From Bryobacterales bacterium (GTDB taxonomy: Bacteria; Acidobacteriota; Terriglobia; Bryobacterales; UBA6623), in contig JAPPMC010000047.1 in NCBI GenBank assembly GCA_028819235.1, forward strand, positions 1 through 42,760: a DNA stretch of 42,760 nt. Reading direction: 5' to 3'. The notes beneath the pieces are model-generated. The model saw only the letters and a program-made list of their open reading frames with translations. It had not been told where the DNA came from and did not search any database. Both the position numbers and the translations under genes were made by a program. Of this stretch, positions 34,547 through 42,760 are shown one piece after another; the stretch's first letter is position 1; every line of letters starts with the position of its first letter.

Positions 34547-34987
34547 CTACTTGCGCCCTTTCCCGCGCTTGCGACCCTTCGGCGGCGCATCGCCCGGTGC
34601 CGCAGCCTTGGGGCGACGCTTGCGCGTCGGCGGCAGGAGGCCGGCAGCCTGCACTACCTTCGCCACAGCCTGCACGCGGCCATGGAAGGCATACCCGCCC
34701 CGGTCGAAGACCAGCCGTTCGATTCCCGCGTCACGGGCGCGCTCGGCGACCATCTCGCCGACAAGGACGGCCGCGGCCACATTCCCGCCGTACGCGGGGA
34801 AGTCACTTCCCACCGTCGAAGCCGCCACCAAGGTGCGCTGGGCGTCGTCGTCGATCACCTGGGCATAGATGTGCTTCAGGGACCGGAACACCGCGAGCCT
34901 GGGGCGCTCCGCCGTTCCGCGCAGGCGCTTGCGGATGCGCCGACGCACCCGCAGCCGGCGCTCCTTTCTCCGTGTTGGGGACACCAT
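34547..34987 (-). CDS. rplR: 50S ribosomal protein L18 with basic C-terminal extension
   Basis: A 146-residue 5S-rRNA binding protein. The core (residues 1-118) is standard: RRIRKRLRGTAERPRLAVFR, SLKHIYAQVIDDDAQRTL and the closing FDRGGYAFHGRVQAVAKVVQ. A Lys/Arg/Pro-rich tail of about 28 residues (from LLPPTRKRRPKA to the end) extends beyond the usual length of about 120. It lies between rplF and rpsE with gaps of about 20 nt. Confidence 0.96.
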   Translation of the reverse strand: MVSPTRRKERRLRVRRRIRKRLRGTAERPRLAVFRSLKHIYAQVIDDDAQRTLVAASTVGSDFPAYGGNVAAAVLVGEMVAERARDAGIERLVFDRGGYAFHGRVQAVAKVVQAAGLLPPTRKRRPKAAAPGDAPPKGRKRGKGRK

Positions 34988-35010
34988 GATCGCCTCCCGG
35001 GCCAGCGCCG

Positions 35011-35544
35011 CTACGCGGCTCCGCTCTTGCCTTCCTTGCTGCGCAGCACCTCGCCCTCGTAGCGCACGCCCTTCTGCTTGTAGGGGTCGGGCTTGCGCAG
35101 CCCCCGAATGTTGGCCGCGACCTGCCCGACTGCCTGCTTGTCGATTCCCGAGATCTCGATCTTGGTGTTGGCCACGATCTTGGCGTCAACGCCCTCGGGC
35201 AGCAGCACCTCGATCGGGTGCGAATAGCCGAGCTGCAGCGTCAGCACACGCCCGGACTGCCTCGCCCGGTAGCCGACGCCGACAATCTCCAGGCGCTTGC
35301 TGAAGCCCTTAGTCACGCCCGTGACGCAGTTGTTCGCCAGCGAGCGCGTCAGGCCCTGCATTGCGCCGCGGCTCGGATCCTCGCACTCGATGCGCAGGCT
35401 GGCGCCGTCCAAGCGCGCGGAGATGCCGTCCGGCACTGGCACGCTGAGCTCCCCTTTGGGGCCCGCGACTGAGACCCTGCCGCCTTCTATGGCCACCTTG
35501 ACGCCGTCCGGGACGGCGATCGGCAGCTTGCCTATCCGTGACAT
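35011..35544 (-). CDS. rplF: 50S ribosomal protein L6
   Basis: A 177-residue protein of two homologous domains, near the sarcin-ricin loop. MSRIGKLPIAVPDGVKVAIE, the midpoint KRLEIVGVGYRARQSGRVLT, and the C-terminal RGLRKPDPYKQKGVRYEGE are diagnostic. Length is normal. It starts 28 nt after rpsH. Confidence 0.98.
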   Translation of the reverse strand: MSRIGKLPIAVPDGVKVAIEGGRVSVAGPKGELSVPVPDGISARLDGASLRIECEDPSRGAMQGLTRSLANNCVTGVTKGFSKRLEIVGVGYRARQSGRVLTLQLGYSHPIEVLLPEGVDAKIVANTKIEISGIDKQAVGQVAANIRGLRKPDPYKQKGVRYEGEVLRSKEGKSGAA

Positions 35545-35572
35545 GCTCTCACTCCCTCGCGCGGCGCCCGTG

Positions 35573-35968
35573 TCAGTACACGGTGCACAGGACCTCCCCG
35601 CCGACGCGCCTTGACTTGGCCTCGATTCCCGTGAGGACGCCCTTGGACGTGGTCAGCACACAGACGCCCAAGCCTCCGATGACGCGTGGAATGTGCTTGG
35701 AGTCCACGTACACCCGGCGTCCGGGCTTGGAGACGCGGGTCAGCTTGGTGATCACCGGACTGCGGTCCGGCCGGTACTTGAGGTAGACCTTTAGAGTGCG
35801 CTTATCGCCGTGGGTGGCGACGCGGTAGTTGGCCACGTAGCCCTCCTGCTTGAGGATGCGCGCCAGCTCGATCTTGACGTTCGAGCCGGGGATGTCGACC
35901 TTGTGGTGCCGCGCTGAAAGGCCGTTGCGAATGCTTGTCAGCATGTCTCCGATCGGATCGCTCTGCAT
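35573..35968 (-). CDS. rpsH: 30S ribosomal protein S8
   Basis: A 131-residue central-domain protein that in several bacteria represses the spc operon. MQSDPIGDMLTSIRNGLSAR, ELARILKQEGYVANYRV and the C-terminal GLGVCVLTTSKGVLTGIEAK with GGEVLCTVY fit the family. ATG 35968 is used; the frame back to 36046 overlaps rpsN and has no support. Confidence 0.97.
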   Translation of the reverse strand: MQSDPIGDMLTSIRNGLSARHHKVDIPGSNVKIELARILKQEGYVANYRVATHGDKRTLKVYLKYRPDRSPVITKLTRVSKPGRRVYVDSKHIPRVIGGLGVCVLTTSKGVLTGIEAKSRRVGGEVLCTVY

Positions 35969-35976
35969 TAGCCCAC

Positions 35977-36162
35977 CTACCAGCTGCTCTTGACGACGCC
36001 GGGCAGCTCGCCCTGCAGCGCCAGCTCGCGGAAGCAGATGCGGCACAGCTCGAACTTGCGCATGTACCCGCGCGGCCTGCCGCAGCGTCGGCAGCGGTTG
36101 CGGTAGCGCACCCGGAAACGCAGCTTCTTGCGCTCGCGTGCAATCTTCGCCTTCGTGGCCAT
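35977..36162 (-). CDS. rpsN: 30S ribosomal protein S14, zinc (type Z) form
   Basis: A 61-residue short S14. The N-terminal [18 protein letters not shown] is followed by a zinc ribbon with two CxxC pairs ([11 protein letters not shown] and [12 protein letters not shown]) and the family end GVVKSSW. It is the zinc-dependent type Z rather than the long Cys-free form. ATG 36162 lies 20 nt after rplE. Confidence 0.95.
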   Translation of the reverse strand: MATKAKIARERKKLRFRVRYRNRCRRCGRPRGYMRKFELCRICFRELALQGELPGVVKSSW

Positions 36163-36182
36163 CGTGCTAACTGTGCCTCCCC

Positions 36183-36815
36183 CTACGCCGTCCGGAAGGG
36201 CATCCCCAGCAGCTTCAGCAGCATGTGCCCCTCGCGGTCCGTGCGGGCAGTCGTGATCATGGTCACGTTCATGCCCTTCATCACATCGACCTTCGTGTAG
36301 TCGATCTCCGGAAAGATGGTGTGCTCCTGGATGCCGAGCGTGTAGTTCCCGCGCCCGTCCAGCTTCGGCGAGACCCCCTGGAAATCGCGCACGCGGGGCA
36401 GCGCCACCGCCACCAGGCGATCCAAGAACTCCCACATGCGCGCCCTTCGCAGCGTGACGGTGCATCCGACCGGCACGCCGGCACGCAGGTTGAAGCCGGC
36501 GATAGGGCGCTTCGCCAAGGTGACGACGGGCTTCTGGCCAGTGATCGCGGCCAGCTCCTGAACGGTGCTCTCCACGATCCTCTGGTTCACGGGCACGCGA
36601 CGGCCGCCCCGCATCTTCGGGGCGCCCTTTGCCTGCTTCATCGCCTTCTTCCGCCTGCCGCTGTCCTGCTTCTGCAGGATGATCTTGCCGATCCCGATGT
36701 TGAGCTTTATGGCGACAAGGCGAGGCACGGCCATCGGGGAGCCGTACCCGAACTCGCTGGTGAGCGCGGGCAATGCCTCGTCGCGGTACTTGTCGCGAAG
36801 GCGCAGGGCAGCCAT
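36183..36815 (-). CDS. rplE: 50S ribosomal protein L5 with a basic insertion
   Basis: A 210-residue 5S-rRNA binding protein, longer than the usual 178-180. N-terminal [19 protein letters not shown] and [10 protein letters not shown], then [40 protein letters not shown] and [18 protein letters not shown] are standard. Between NIGIG and the helix leading to GQKP is an extra stretch of about 29 residues rich in Lys, Arg and Gly (about residues 44-72, [18 protein letters not shown]). The frame is continuous, so this is an insertion and not a frameshift. Its ATG shares one base with the rplX stop. Confidence 0.95.
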   Translation of the reverse strand: MAALRLRDKYRDEALPALTSEFGYGSPMAVPRLVAIKLNIGIGKIILQKQDSGRRKKAMKQAKGAPKMRGGRRVPVNQRIVESTVQELAAITGQKPVVTLAKRPIAGFNLRAGVPVGCTVTLRRARMWEFLDRLVAVALPRVRDFQGVSPKLDGRGNYTLGIQEHTIFPEIDYTKVDVMKGMNVTMITTARTDREGHMLLKLLGMPFRTA

Positions 36816-37090
36816 CAGTCCGTCACCAGCCTGACATTGGAGAAGTCGATCATCGAGTGCCGCTCGGCAACTCCGCCCTTGATCTGCTTCTGGGGGTTGG
36901 GGCGGACGTGCTTCTTGACAAGGTTGGCACCCTCCACCATCAGCTTGCCGCGCTTGCGGTCCACCTGCAGGACGCGGCCCCTTACGCCCTTGCTGTCGCC
37001 CGTGATCACCTCCACGGTGTCATCCTTGCGGATCTTGGTCTTGTGCATGACCAACGCCTTGGCCCGCTTTTTGCTCTTCCATCCCATCAC
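36815..37090 (-). CDS. rplX: 50S ribosomal protein L24, short C-terminus
   Basis: A 91-residue assembly-initiator protein. The KOW motif [20 protein letters not shown] and [16 protein letters not shown] are clear. It ends [10 protein letters not shown], where most bacterial L24 proteins continue for 10-20 residues, so the C-terminal tail is reduced. ATG 37090 overlaps the rplN stop (ATGA); Met15 is a possible internal start, matching the usual [10 protein letters not shown] beginning. Confidence 0.95.
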   Translation of the reverse strand: MMGWKSKKRAKALVMHKTKIRKDDTVEVITGDSKGVRGRVLQVDRKRGKLMVEGANLVKKHVRPNPQKQIKGGVAERHSMIDFSNVRLVTD

Positions 37091-37455
37091 AGCACCTCCG
37101 GCGCAAGCGAGACGATGCGCATGAAGCGCTTCTCGCGCAGCTCGCGGGCCACAGGCCCGAACACGCGCGTTCCGAGCGGCTCGCCGCTCTCGTTGACCAG
37201 CACGGCCGCGTTCTCGTCAAAGCGGATGTAGCTCCCGTCGCGCCGGCGCGTCTCCTTGCGCATGCGCACGACGACGGCCCGCACGACCGAGCCCTTCTTG
37301 ATGTTCGAGTCCGGAGCCGCCTCCTTGACGGAGGCCATCACGATGTCCCCAAGGCCCGCCTTGCGGCCGGTCGATCCGCCGCGGGGCAGGATGCACATCA
37401 GGCGGCGCGCGCCGGAGTTGTCGGCCACCGCCAGCCTCGTTTGCATGCCGATCAT
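37087..37455 (-). CDS. rplN: 50S ribosomal protein L14
   Basis: A 122-residue intersubunit-bridge protein: [60 protein letters not shown] and [23 protein letters not shown] 37455 overlaps the rpsQ stop (ATGA). The longer frame to 37575 is not real. Confidence 0.98.
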   Translation of the reverse strand: MIGMQTRLAVADNSGARRLMCILPRGGSTGRKAGLGDIVMASVKEAAPDSNIKKGSVVRAVVVRMRKETRRRDGSYIRFDENAAVLVNESGEPLGTRVFGPVARELREKRFMRIVSLAPEVL

Positions 37456-37766
37456 TTCGACTGCCCCCCGGCCTTCTTCTTGGTCCGACGCCGGCGGACC
37501 TTGATGTCCACGCGCCGCGAGCGCAGCACTACCTGCTCCAGTCGCCAGCGCTTCCGCTTCGAGAGGGGCCGGCACTCGACGATGCGAACACGGTCGCCCA
37601 TCTTGGCCGTCTCCTCCTCATCGTGCGCCATGAACTTCTTCTTGCGCGTGATGTAGCGGCGGTAGAGCGGGTGCTGCACGCGCCGGCTGACCTCCACGAC
37701 GATCGTCTTGGCCGACTTGGTCGACACGACCACGCCCGTCTTTCGGTTCTTGTGGGTGTCAGCCAT
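37452..37766 (-). CDS. rpsQ: 30S ribosomal protein S17
   Basis: A 104-residue OB-fold protein: [40 protein letters not shown] and [20 protein letters not shown]. The C-terminal 18 residues form a basic tail ([16 protein letters not shown]) a little longer than usual. ATG 37766 overlaps rpmC by 8 nt. Confidence 0.97.
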   Translation of the reverse strand: MADTHKNRKTGVVVSTKSAKTIVVEVSRRVQHPLYRRYITRKKKFMAHDEEETAKMGDRVRIVECRPLSKRKRWRLEQVVLRSRRVDIKVRRRRTKKKAGGQSK

Positions 37767-37964
37767 CGCTGCCCTCCTGCTCCCGGCGCTTCTCGGAAGC
37801 GATCGTCAGGATGCGCGCCAGGTCCTTTCGCGTGGAGCGGTACTTGCGCACGCTGTCCGTCTGGCCCATCGAAATCTGAAAGCGCAGGCGGAACAGCTGC
37901 TCGCGCGCGTCCCGCTCCATGCGGTCGAGCTCCTCGAGCGTCATGGACCGAATGTCGCTGGCCC

Positions 37965-37968
<4 letters not shown>
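37759..37968 (-). CDS. rpmC: 50S ribosomal protein L29
   Basis: A 69-residue two-helix protein at the tunnel exit, near the SRP and trigger-factor docking site. [20 protein letters not shown] and [20 protein letters not shown] with [13 protein letters not shown] are typical. Its ATG overlaps the rplP stop (ATGA), and its end overlaps rpsQ. Confidence 0.97.
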
Positions 37969-38387
<419 letters not shown>

Positions 38388-38391
38388 GGCG

Positions 38392-39240
38392 CTAGTCCCC
38401 CTTCTTGCGCCCCGTCCCGGCCATCGGCGGCTGGAAGGCCGACCGGGAAGCGGGGCGCGGCCCCTGCTCGGCATCCGGCCGGGCCGCGGAGGGCGGCGGC
38501 GTTGAGACCGACCTCCGCAGACGCTCGCGCTCCCTGCGGGCCTGCGAGCGGGCCTCGCGGCGCCGGGCTGGCTCGGGATCCTCGCGGCCCGACTTCTTCA
38601 CGGCGGCGCCGCGCGGGTCGATGATCTCTCCCTTGTAGATCCAGCACTTCACGCCCAGGACGCCGTAGGTGGTGTGGGCCTCGCTGAAGCCGTAGTCAAT
38701 GTCCGCCCGCAGGGTCTGCAACGGCAGCCTGCCGCGCAGGTGCCACTCGCTGCGGGCGATCATCTTGCCGTTGAGCCGGCCGGCGACCCAGATCTTGATG
38801 CCCTTGCAGCCGAAGCGCTGGGCGAACTCGACCGCCTTGCGCATGGCGCGGCGGAAGCTGACGCGCTTCTCGATCTGCACGGCGACCGACTCGGAGACGA
38901 GCTGCGCGTCCAGTTCCGGCCGGTGCACCTCCTGGATGTCGATGTACACGTCGCGGTTGGTCCGATCCTGCAGCTCCGCCTTGAGCTTCTCGATCTCGGA
39001 GCCCTTCTTGCCGATGATGATTCCCGGGCGGGCGGCGCGGATGGCGAGACGCAGGCGGTTGCCGGGCCGGTCCAGCTCGATCGAGCTTATGCCCGCCGAC
39101 TTGAGGCGCTTGCGCAGCATCTCCTTGAGCGCGACATCCTCGTTGACGAGATCCGCGTAGCCCTTCTGGGCGAACCAGCGCGAGCGCCACACCTTGGTGT
39201 AGCCGAGCCGGAAACCGTACGGGTGAACTTTCTGACCCAT
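38392..39240 (-). CDS. rpsC: 30S ribosomal protein S3 with long C-terminal tail
   Basis: A 282-residue mRNA-entry protein. [20 protein letters not shown], the KH domain ([20 protein letters not shown]), and the second domain with [20 protein letters not shown] and [19 protein letters not shown] complete the core at about residue 212. The remaining 70 residues are a low-complexity tail, first Arg/Glu-rich and helical, then Pro/Ser-rich, ending GRKKGD. Most S3 proteins end near 210-240. Confidence 0.97.
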   Translation of the reverse strand: MGQKVHPYGFRLGYTKVWRSRWFAQKGYADLVNEDVALKEMLRKRLKSAGISSIELDRPGNRLRLAIRAARPGIIIGKKGSEIEKLKAELQDRTNRDVYIDIQEVHRPELDAQLVSESVAVQIEKRVSFRRAMRKAVEFAQRFGCKGIKIWVAGRLNGKMIARSEWHLRGRLPLQTLRADIDYGFSEAHTTYGVLGVKCWIYKGEIIDPRGAAVKKSGREDPEPARRREARSQARRERERLRRSVSTPPPSAARPDAEQGPRPASRSAFQPPMAGTGRKKGD

Positions 39241-39261
39241 GCCTCCCTTTCGCGGCGCCCC

Positions 39262-39624
39262 TCAGGCGGCGCCCTCCTCGTCGTCGAGGCCCCACTCCCT
39301 CTCCGACACCTTGACCACGATGTGGGCCATGCGGTGCTTGTAGGGCGCGGCCCGCCCGCGGGCCGACGCCCGCATGCGCTTCAAGCGCGGCCCCTCATTG
39401 ACGTAGATCGAGGAGACGTACATCTCGTCCACGTCAAGGCCCAGGTCGAAGGCGTTGGCCACCGCCGACTGCAGGACCTTGAGGATCAGGCCGGCCGCCC
39501 GCTTGTTCGTGCGCAGCAGCAGCTCGACCGCCTCGTCCGCGTCCAAGCCGCGCACAAGATCGGCCACCAGTCGAGCCTTGCGCGGGGAAACCCGCACGTA
39601 GTTCCACTTTGCGAGGGCGTCCAC
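39262..39624 (-). CDS. rplV: 50S ribosomal protein L22
   Basis: A 120-residue protein lining the exit tunnel, where the beta-hairpin loop affects macrolide action and stalling peptides. NYVRVSPRKARLVADLVRGL, VLQSAVANAFDLGLDVDEMY and ARGRAAPYKHRMAHIVVKVS are clear. The start is GTG 39624, 4 nt after rpsS. Confidence 0.97.
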   Translation of the reverse strand: MDALAKWNYVRVSPRKARLVADLVRGLDADEAVELLLRTNKRAAGLILKVLQSAVANAFDLGLDVDEMYVSSIYVNEGPRLKRMRASARGRAAPYKHRMAHIVVKVSEREWGLDDEEGAA

Positions 39625-39628
39625 GGCT

Positions 39629-39907
39629 CTACCTCCGCCTTCCCTTGGCGCTGCCGGCGTGGCCGCGGAAGGTGCGCGTCATGGCGAATTCGCCCAGCTT
39701 GTGGCCGACCATGTTCTCGGTGATGAACACCGGGATGAACTTGCGTCCGTTGTGCACGGCGATCGTGTGGCTCACCCACTCCGGCAGCACGGTGGAGCGC
39801 CGCGACCAGGTCTTGATCACCCGCTTCTGCCCAGAGGCGTTAAGGGCTTCGACCTTTCGGTTCAGGTGCTCGTCGTAGAACGGACCCTTCCTCAGAGAGC
39901 GGCCCAT
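39629..39907 (-). CDS. rpsS: 30S ribosomal protein S19
   Basis: A 92-residue head protein: [60 protein letters not shown] and [19 protein letters not shown]. It starts 3 nt after the rplB stop and leads into rplV. Confidence 0.98.
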   Translation of the reverse strand: MGRSLRKGPFYDEHLNRKVEALNASGQKRVIKTWSRRSTVLPEWVSHTIAVHNGRKFIPVFITENMVGHKLGEFAMTRTFRGHAGSAKGRRR

Positions 39908-39910
39908 GCC

Positions 39911-40747
39911 TTACCTCCTCCTCTTGCTGCCGCGCCGAGCGACGATGTAGCGGTCGGTCCGGGGGTTGCGTCGCGTCTTGTAGCCGCGCGTGGGCCTGCC
40001 CCAAGGCGTGACCGGGTGGCGGCCCCCGGATGTGCGGCCCTCGCCGCCGCCGTGCGGGTGGTCGACCGGGTTCATGGTCACTCCGCGATTGTGCGGCCGC
40101 CTGCCGAGCCAGCGCTTGCGGCCGGCCTTGCCGAGGGAGATGTTGCCGTGGTCCACATTGCCGACCCGGCCGATGGTGGCCATGCAGTCCTCCAGCACGC
40201 GCCGCAGCTCACCGGACGGCAGCCGCAGCAGCGCGTAGCCGCCCTCGCGCGAGACGAGGCGGATCTCAGCCCCCGCCGCCCGCGCCATCTGCCCGCCCTT
40301 GCCCGGCTTGAGCTCTACGTTGTGCACCAGCGTGCCGGGAGGGATGCGGCGCAGGGGCAGGGCGTTGCCTACCAGGATGTCGGCGTTCTCGCCCGACTCG
40401 ATGACCATGCCGACCTTGAGGCCGACCGGCTGCAGGATGTAGCGCTTCTCGCCGTCGACGTAGTGCAGCAGGGCGATGTTGGCCGTGCGGTTCGGGTCGT
40501 ACTCGACCGATGCCACCTTGGCCGGGATGCCGTGCTTGTTGCGTTTGAAGTCGAGCTGGCGGTAGCGCCGCTTGTGGCCGCCGCCGCGGAATCGGACGCA
40601 GATGCGCCCCTTGTTGTTGCGCCCGCCGTGCTTGCGGAGGCCCTTGACGAGGGACTTTTCGGGGCGGTCGCGCGTGATCTCCTCGCGCGTCGTCGAGGTC
40701 ATGAACCGCCGACTGGGCGTCCTCGGGCTGTAAGTCTTGATTCCCAT
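39911..40747 (-). CDS. rplB: 50S ribosomal protein L2
   Basis: A 278-residue protein near the peptidyl-transferase centre. [58 protein letters not shown], and the catalytic-loop region [18 protein letters not shown] are conserved. Length is normal. It lies 13 nt after rplW. Confidence 0.98.
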   Translation of the reverse strand: MGIKTYSPRTPSRRFMTSTTREEITRDRPEKSLVKGLRKHGGRNNKGRICVRFRGGGHKRRYRQLDFKRNKHGIPAKVASVEYDPNRTANIALLHYVDGEKRYILQPVGLKVGMVIESGENADILVGNALPLRRIPPGTLVHNVELKPGKGGQMARAAGAEIRLVSREGGYALLRLPSGELRRVLEDCMATIGRVGNVDHGNISLGKAGRKRWLGRRPHNRGVTMNPVDHPHGGGEGRTSGGRHPVTPWGRPTRGYKTRRNPRTDRYIVARRGSKRRR

Positions 40748-40760
40748 CGCTCGCCGCCTC

Positions 40761-41048
40761 CTACACCTGCGTGTACTCGACGGGCCTCTGGCCCGGCTTT
40801 AGCTTGACGTAGGCCTTCTTCCAGTCGGGCTTGCGTCCCTGAAAGCGACCGCGGCGGCGCATCTTGCCCATGTACTTGGCGGTGCGCACGGAGTCGACCT
40901 CGACGTTGAAGATCGCGCGCACAGCGTGCTTGACGTCCGTCTTGGTGGCCTTAACGTTGACGCGGAAACACAGCGTGCCCTGCTCCATGCGGTCCCGCTC
41001 CGCCTTCTCGGTGATCAGCGGGCCGACTATGACTTGGTACGGACTCAT
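40761..41048 (-). CDS. rplW: 50S ribosomal protein L23
   Basis: A 95-residue tunnel-exit protein and docking site for trigger factor and [43 protein letters not shown] and [20 protein letters not shown] are typical. ATG 41048 overlaps the rplD stop (ATGA). Confidence 0.98.
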   Translation of the reverse strand: MSPYQVIVGPLITEKAERDRMEQGTLCFRVNVKATKTDVKHAVRAIFNVEVDSVRTAKYMGKMRRRGRFQGRKPDWKKAYVKLKPGQRPVEYTQV

Positions 41049-41668
41049 GCGAGCACCTCGCTACAGACCCTTGCGGCCCGCTCCGACATCAGGATGCGGC
41101 GGTACTTGAGGACGACGTAGGCGTTCAGCTGGGAGATCGCGGCCAGCCTGACCTCGGGCAGATTGCGGCTCGACAGCCGCAGGTTACGCCCGGGATCGGT
41201 CTCCACGACAAGCACGTTGCGTCCCAGGCCCAGCACTTCCAGGGCAGCGCGGAAGTCCCGCGTCTTGTGAGTCTCGAGGTCCAAGTCGCGCACGACCGTG
41301 ATGCAGCTCTCCGCCAAGCGCGCCGAGAGGGACGAGCGGAGGGCGGCGGCGACCATCTTCCGCGGCACCTTCTGGCGGTAGCTGCGCGGCCGCGGCCCGT
41401 GCACGGTGCCGCCCCCGCGCCACAGCGGGGAGCGCCGGGAGCCCGTCCGGGCACGTCCGACACCCTTCTGGCGCCACGGCTTCCGGCCGGATCCGGACAC
41501 TTCCCCGCGTTCCTTGACCTTGTGCGTGCCGGCTCGCTGGTTGGCCTGGTAGGCCACCACGACCTGATGCACAAGATGCTCGTTCGGCTCAGTGCCGAAG
41601 ACGGCGTCGGCCAAGTCAACCGTGCCGACCGGCTCGTTCTTCAGATCGACGACGCTGACTGTAGGCAT
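41045..41668 (-). CDS. rplD: 50S ribosomal protein L4
   Basis: A 207-residue tunnel protein that in enterobacteria also represses the S10 operon. [20 protein letters not shown], the long extended loop [20 protein letters not shown] with [20 protein letters not shown], and the globular C-terminus are as expected. ATG 41668 follows the rplC stop by 5 nt; the frame back to 42205 is a shadow over rplC. Confidence 0.98.
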   Translation of the reverse strand: MPTVSVVDLKNEPVGTVDLADAVFGTEPNEHLVHQVVVAYQANQRAGTHKVKERGEVSGSGRKPWRQKGVGRARTGSRRSPLWRGGGTVHGPRPRSYRQKVPRKMVAAALRSSLSARLAESCITVVRDLDLETHKTRDFRAALEVLGLGRNVLVVETDPGRNLRLSSRNLPEVRLAAISQLNAYVVLKYRRILMSERAARVCSEVLA

Positions 41669-41673
41669 GCCGC

Positions 41674-42300
41674 TCACCTCGACCTTCGGATCTGCACGTA
41701 TCCGCCATTCGGCCCGGGGACGGCACCGCGCACGAGAATCACGTTGTCCTCGGGGTGCACCTCGACGATCTCGAGCCCGCGCACGGTCACGCGCTTGTTT
41801 CCCATCTGCCCGGGAAGGCGCATGCCCTTGAACACGCGGGAGGGCGTGGCGCTCTGGCCGATCGAGCCGGGTGCACGGTGGAACATCGAACCGTGCGTGG
41901 CCCTGCCTCCGCGGAAACCGTGGCGTTTGACCACGCCCTGGAAGCCCTTCCCCTTGCTCGTGCCGGTCACGGCGACCTTCTCGTTGGGTCGGAAGTGCTC
42001 GGCCAGGATGCGGTCCCCGGGCTTGAAGTCGGAACCCTCGGGCACGCGAAACTCCCTCAGGAAGCGCATCGGGGCCACCCCCGCCTTGGCGAAGTGCCCG
42101 CGCTGCGGCTTTCGAACCAGCTTTTCCCTGGTGAAGTCCACCAGGCCGACCTGTATCGCCTCGTATCCGTCGCGGTCGGCGCTCTTGCGCTGCACGACGA
42201 CGCACGGGCCGGCCTCCAGCACGGTGACCGGGACCACGTGCCCCTCTTCGTCGAAGAACTGCGTCATCCCGACCTTCTTGCCTAGGATTCCGGGTGCCAT
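41674..42300 (-). CDS. rplC: 50S ribosomal protein L3
   Basis: A 208-residue early-assembly protein reaching to the peptidyl-transferase centre. It begins [20 protein letters not shown] and has [40 protein letters not shown] and [23 protein letters not shown] text (here [19 protein letters not shown]). ATG 42300 is chosen; the frame to 42348 adds 16 unsupported codons overlapping the end of rpsJ. Confidence 0.98.
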   Translation of the reverse strand: MAPGILGKKVGMTQFFDEEGHVVPVTVLEAGPCVVVQRKSADRDGYEAIQVGLVDFTREKLVRKPQRGHFAKAGVAPMRFLREFRVPEGSDFKPGDRILAEHFRPNEKVAVTGTSKGKGFQGVVKRHGFRGGRATHGSMFHRAPGSIGQSATPSRVFKGMRLPGQMGNKRVTVRGLEIVEVHPEDNVILVRGAVPGPNGGYVQIRRSR

Positions 42301-42340
42301 TTCTCGATGCTCCCCTGCGATCTTCCCCGCCCCTCGGCGC

Positions 42341-42658
42341 TCAGGCACCGAATGCCTTGATCTCCACGTCCACGCCAGCCGGCAGGTCGAGGCGCATCAG
42401 CGCGTCCACCGTGTCCTGGGTGGGCTCAAGGATGTCCAGCAGCCGCTTGTGCGTACGGATCTCGAACTGTTCCCGCGAGCGCTTGTCGGTGTGCACCGAG
42501 CGCAGCACGGTGTACTTGTTCTTGACCGTGGGCAGCGGGATCGGCCCGGCGACCGGAGCGCCGGTCCGCCGCGCCGTGCTGACGATCTCGTTGGTCGACT
42601 GGTCCAGCACGCGGTAGTCGTACGCCTTCAGGCGGATGCGGATTCTTTCCTTGGCCAT
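42341..42658 (-). CDS. rpsJ: 30S ribosomal protein S10
   Basis: A 105-residue head protein that also serves as NusE in antitermination. [60 protein letters not shown] and [14 protein letters not shown] are diagnostic. It starts 40 nt after the tuf stop, which is the normal head of the S10 operon next to tuf. Confidence 0.98.
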   Translation of the reverse strand: MAKERIRIRLKAYDYRVLDQSTNEIVSTARRTGAPVAGPIPLPTVKNKYTVLRSVHTDKRSREQFEIRTHKRLLDILEPTQDTVDALMRLDLPAGVDVEIKAFGA

Positions 42659-42698
42659 TGGTCTTTCTGCCTCGCTGCCCTGTTCCTGTCCCGCGGCC

Positions 42699-42760
42699 TC
42701 ACTCGATGATGCTCGAGACAGTGCCGGCGCCGATCGTGCGCCCGCCCTCGCGGATCGCGA
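42699..42760 (-). CDS. tuf: Elongation factor Tu, 3' end only
   Basis: The last 19 codons before TGA at 42701-42699 read [19 protein letters not shown], which is the conserved C-terminus of EF-Tu domain 3. The gene continues beyond the window edge. It is upstream of rpsJ, as in the str-S10 linkage found in many bacteria. Confidence 0.93.
   Translation of the reverse strand, partial: AIREGGRTIGAGTVSSIIE

Overview
This is a GC-rich bacterial chromosomal window whose gene content suggests an Acidobacteriota member, perhaps close to Bryobacterales. The clues are a DUF1549/DUF1553 protein, a DUF1080 (3-keto-disaccharide hydrolase) protein, a PafA-type phosphatase, a giant choice-of-anchor D repeat protein, DUF2007, and an oligogalacturonate-lyase-like propeller. 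Planctomycetota share several of these families, so the assignment is an inference. There is no sign of phage, insertion sequences or CRISPR.

Region 1 (1-9.5 kb) holds housekeeping and accessory genes: a lipoprotein cyclophilin, an MFS transporter, an AI-2E-family permease, a secreted DUF1549/DUF1553 protein, a split biotin carboxylase/biotin carrier pair, a DnaC-like protein with a destroyed Walker A motif, and GluQ-type tRNA-Asp glutamyl synthetase. Region 2 (9.5-14.6 kb) is a minus-strand pair: a small secreted Ig-like protein, then a 1473-residue exported protein with eight tandem repeats of about 123 residues. Region 3 (14.7-21 kb) has a short leuA lacking the leucine-regulatory domain, divergent from a LysR regulator across an AT-rich spacer, followed by larC, metG and tatD. 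Region 4 (21-25 kb) is a translationally coupled cassette of DUF2007, PafA-like phosphatase lipoprotein and Ogl-like propeller, next to a DUF1080 gene.

Region 5 (25-42.76 kb) is one unbroken minus-strand string running from the 3' end of tuf through the S10, spc and alpha ribosomal operons (rpsJ to rplQ, with secY, map, infA, rpmJ and rpoA). It continues with gaps under 45 nt into a SurA-like foldase and a nickel/cobalt ECF transporter set (CbiM/NikM, NikL-like, CbiQ). No adk lies between secY and map, and no ECF ATPase gene follows cbiQ.

Points of most interest are the DnaC-like pseudo-ATPase, the repeat protein with near-identical DNA blocks, the PafA/Ogl cassette, the regulatory-domain-less LeuA, the divergent IF-1, the basic insertion in L5, and the ATPase-less nickel ECF genes attached to the alpha operon, with larC about 8 kb away. 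Many genes overlap by ATGA or TGATG, so starts were chosen mainly on these couplings and on Shine-Dalgarno spacing.
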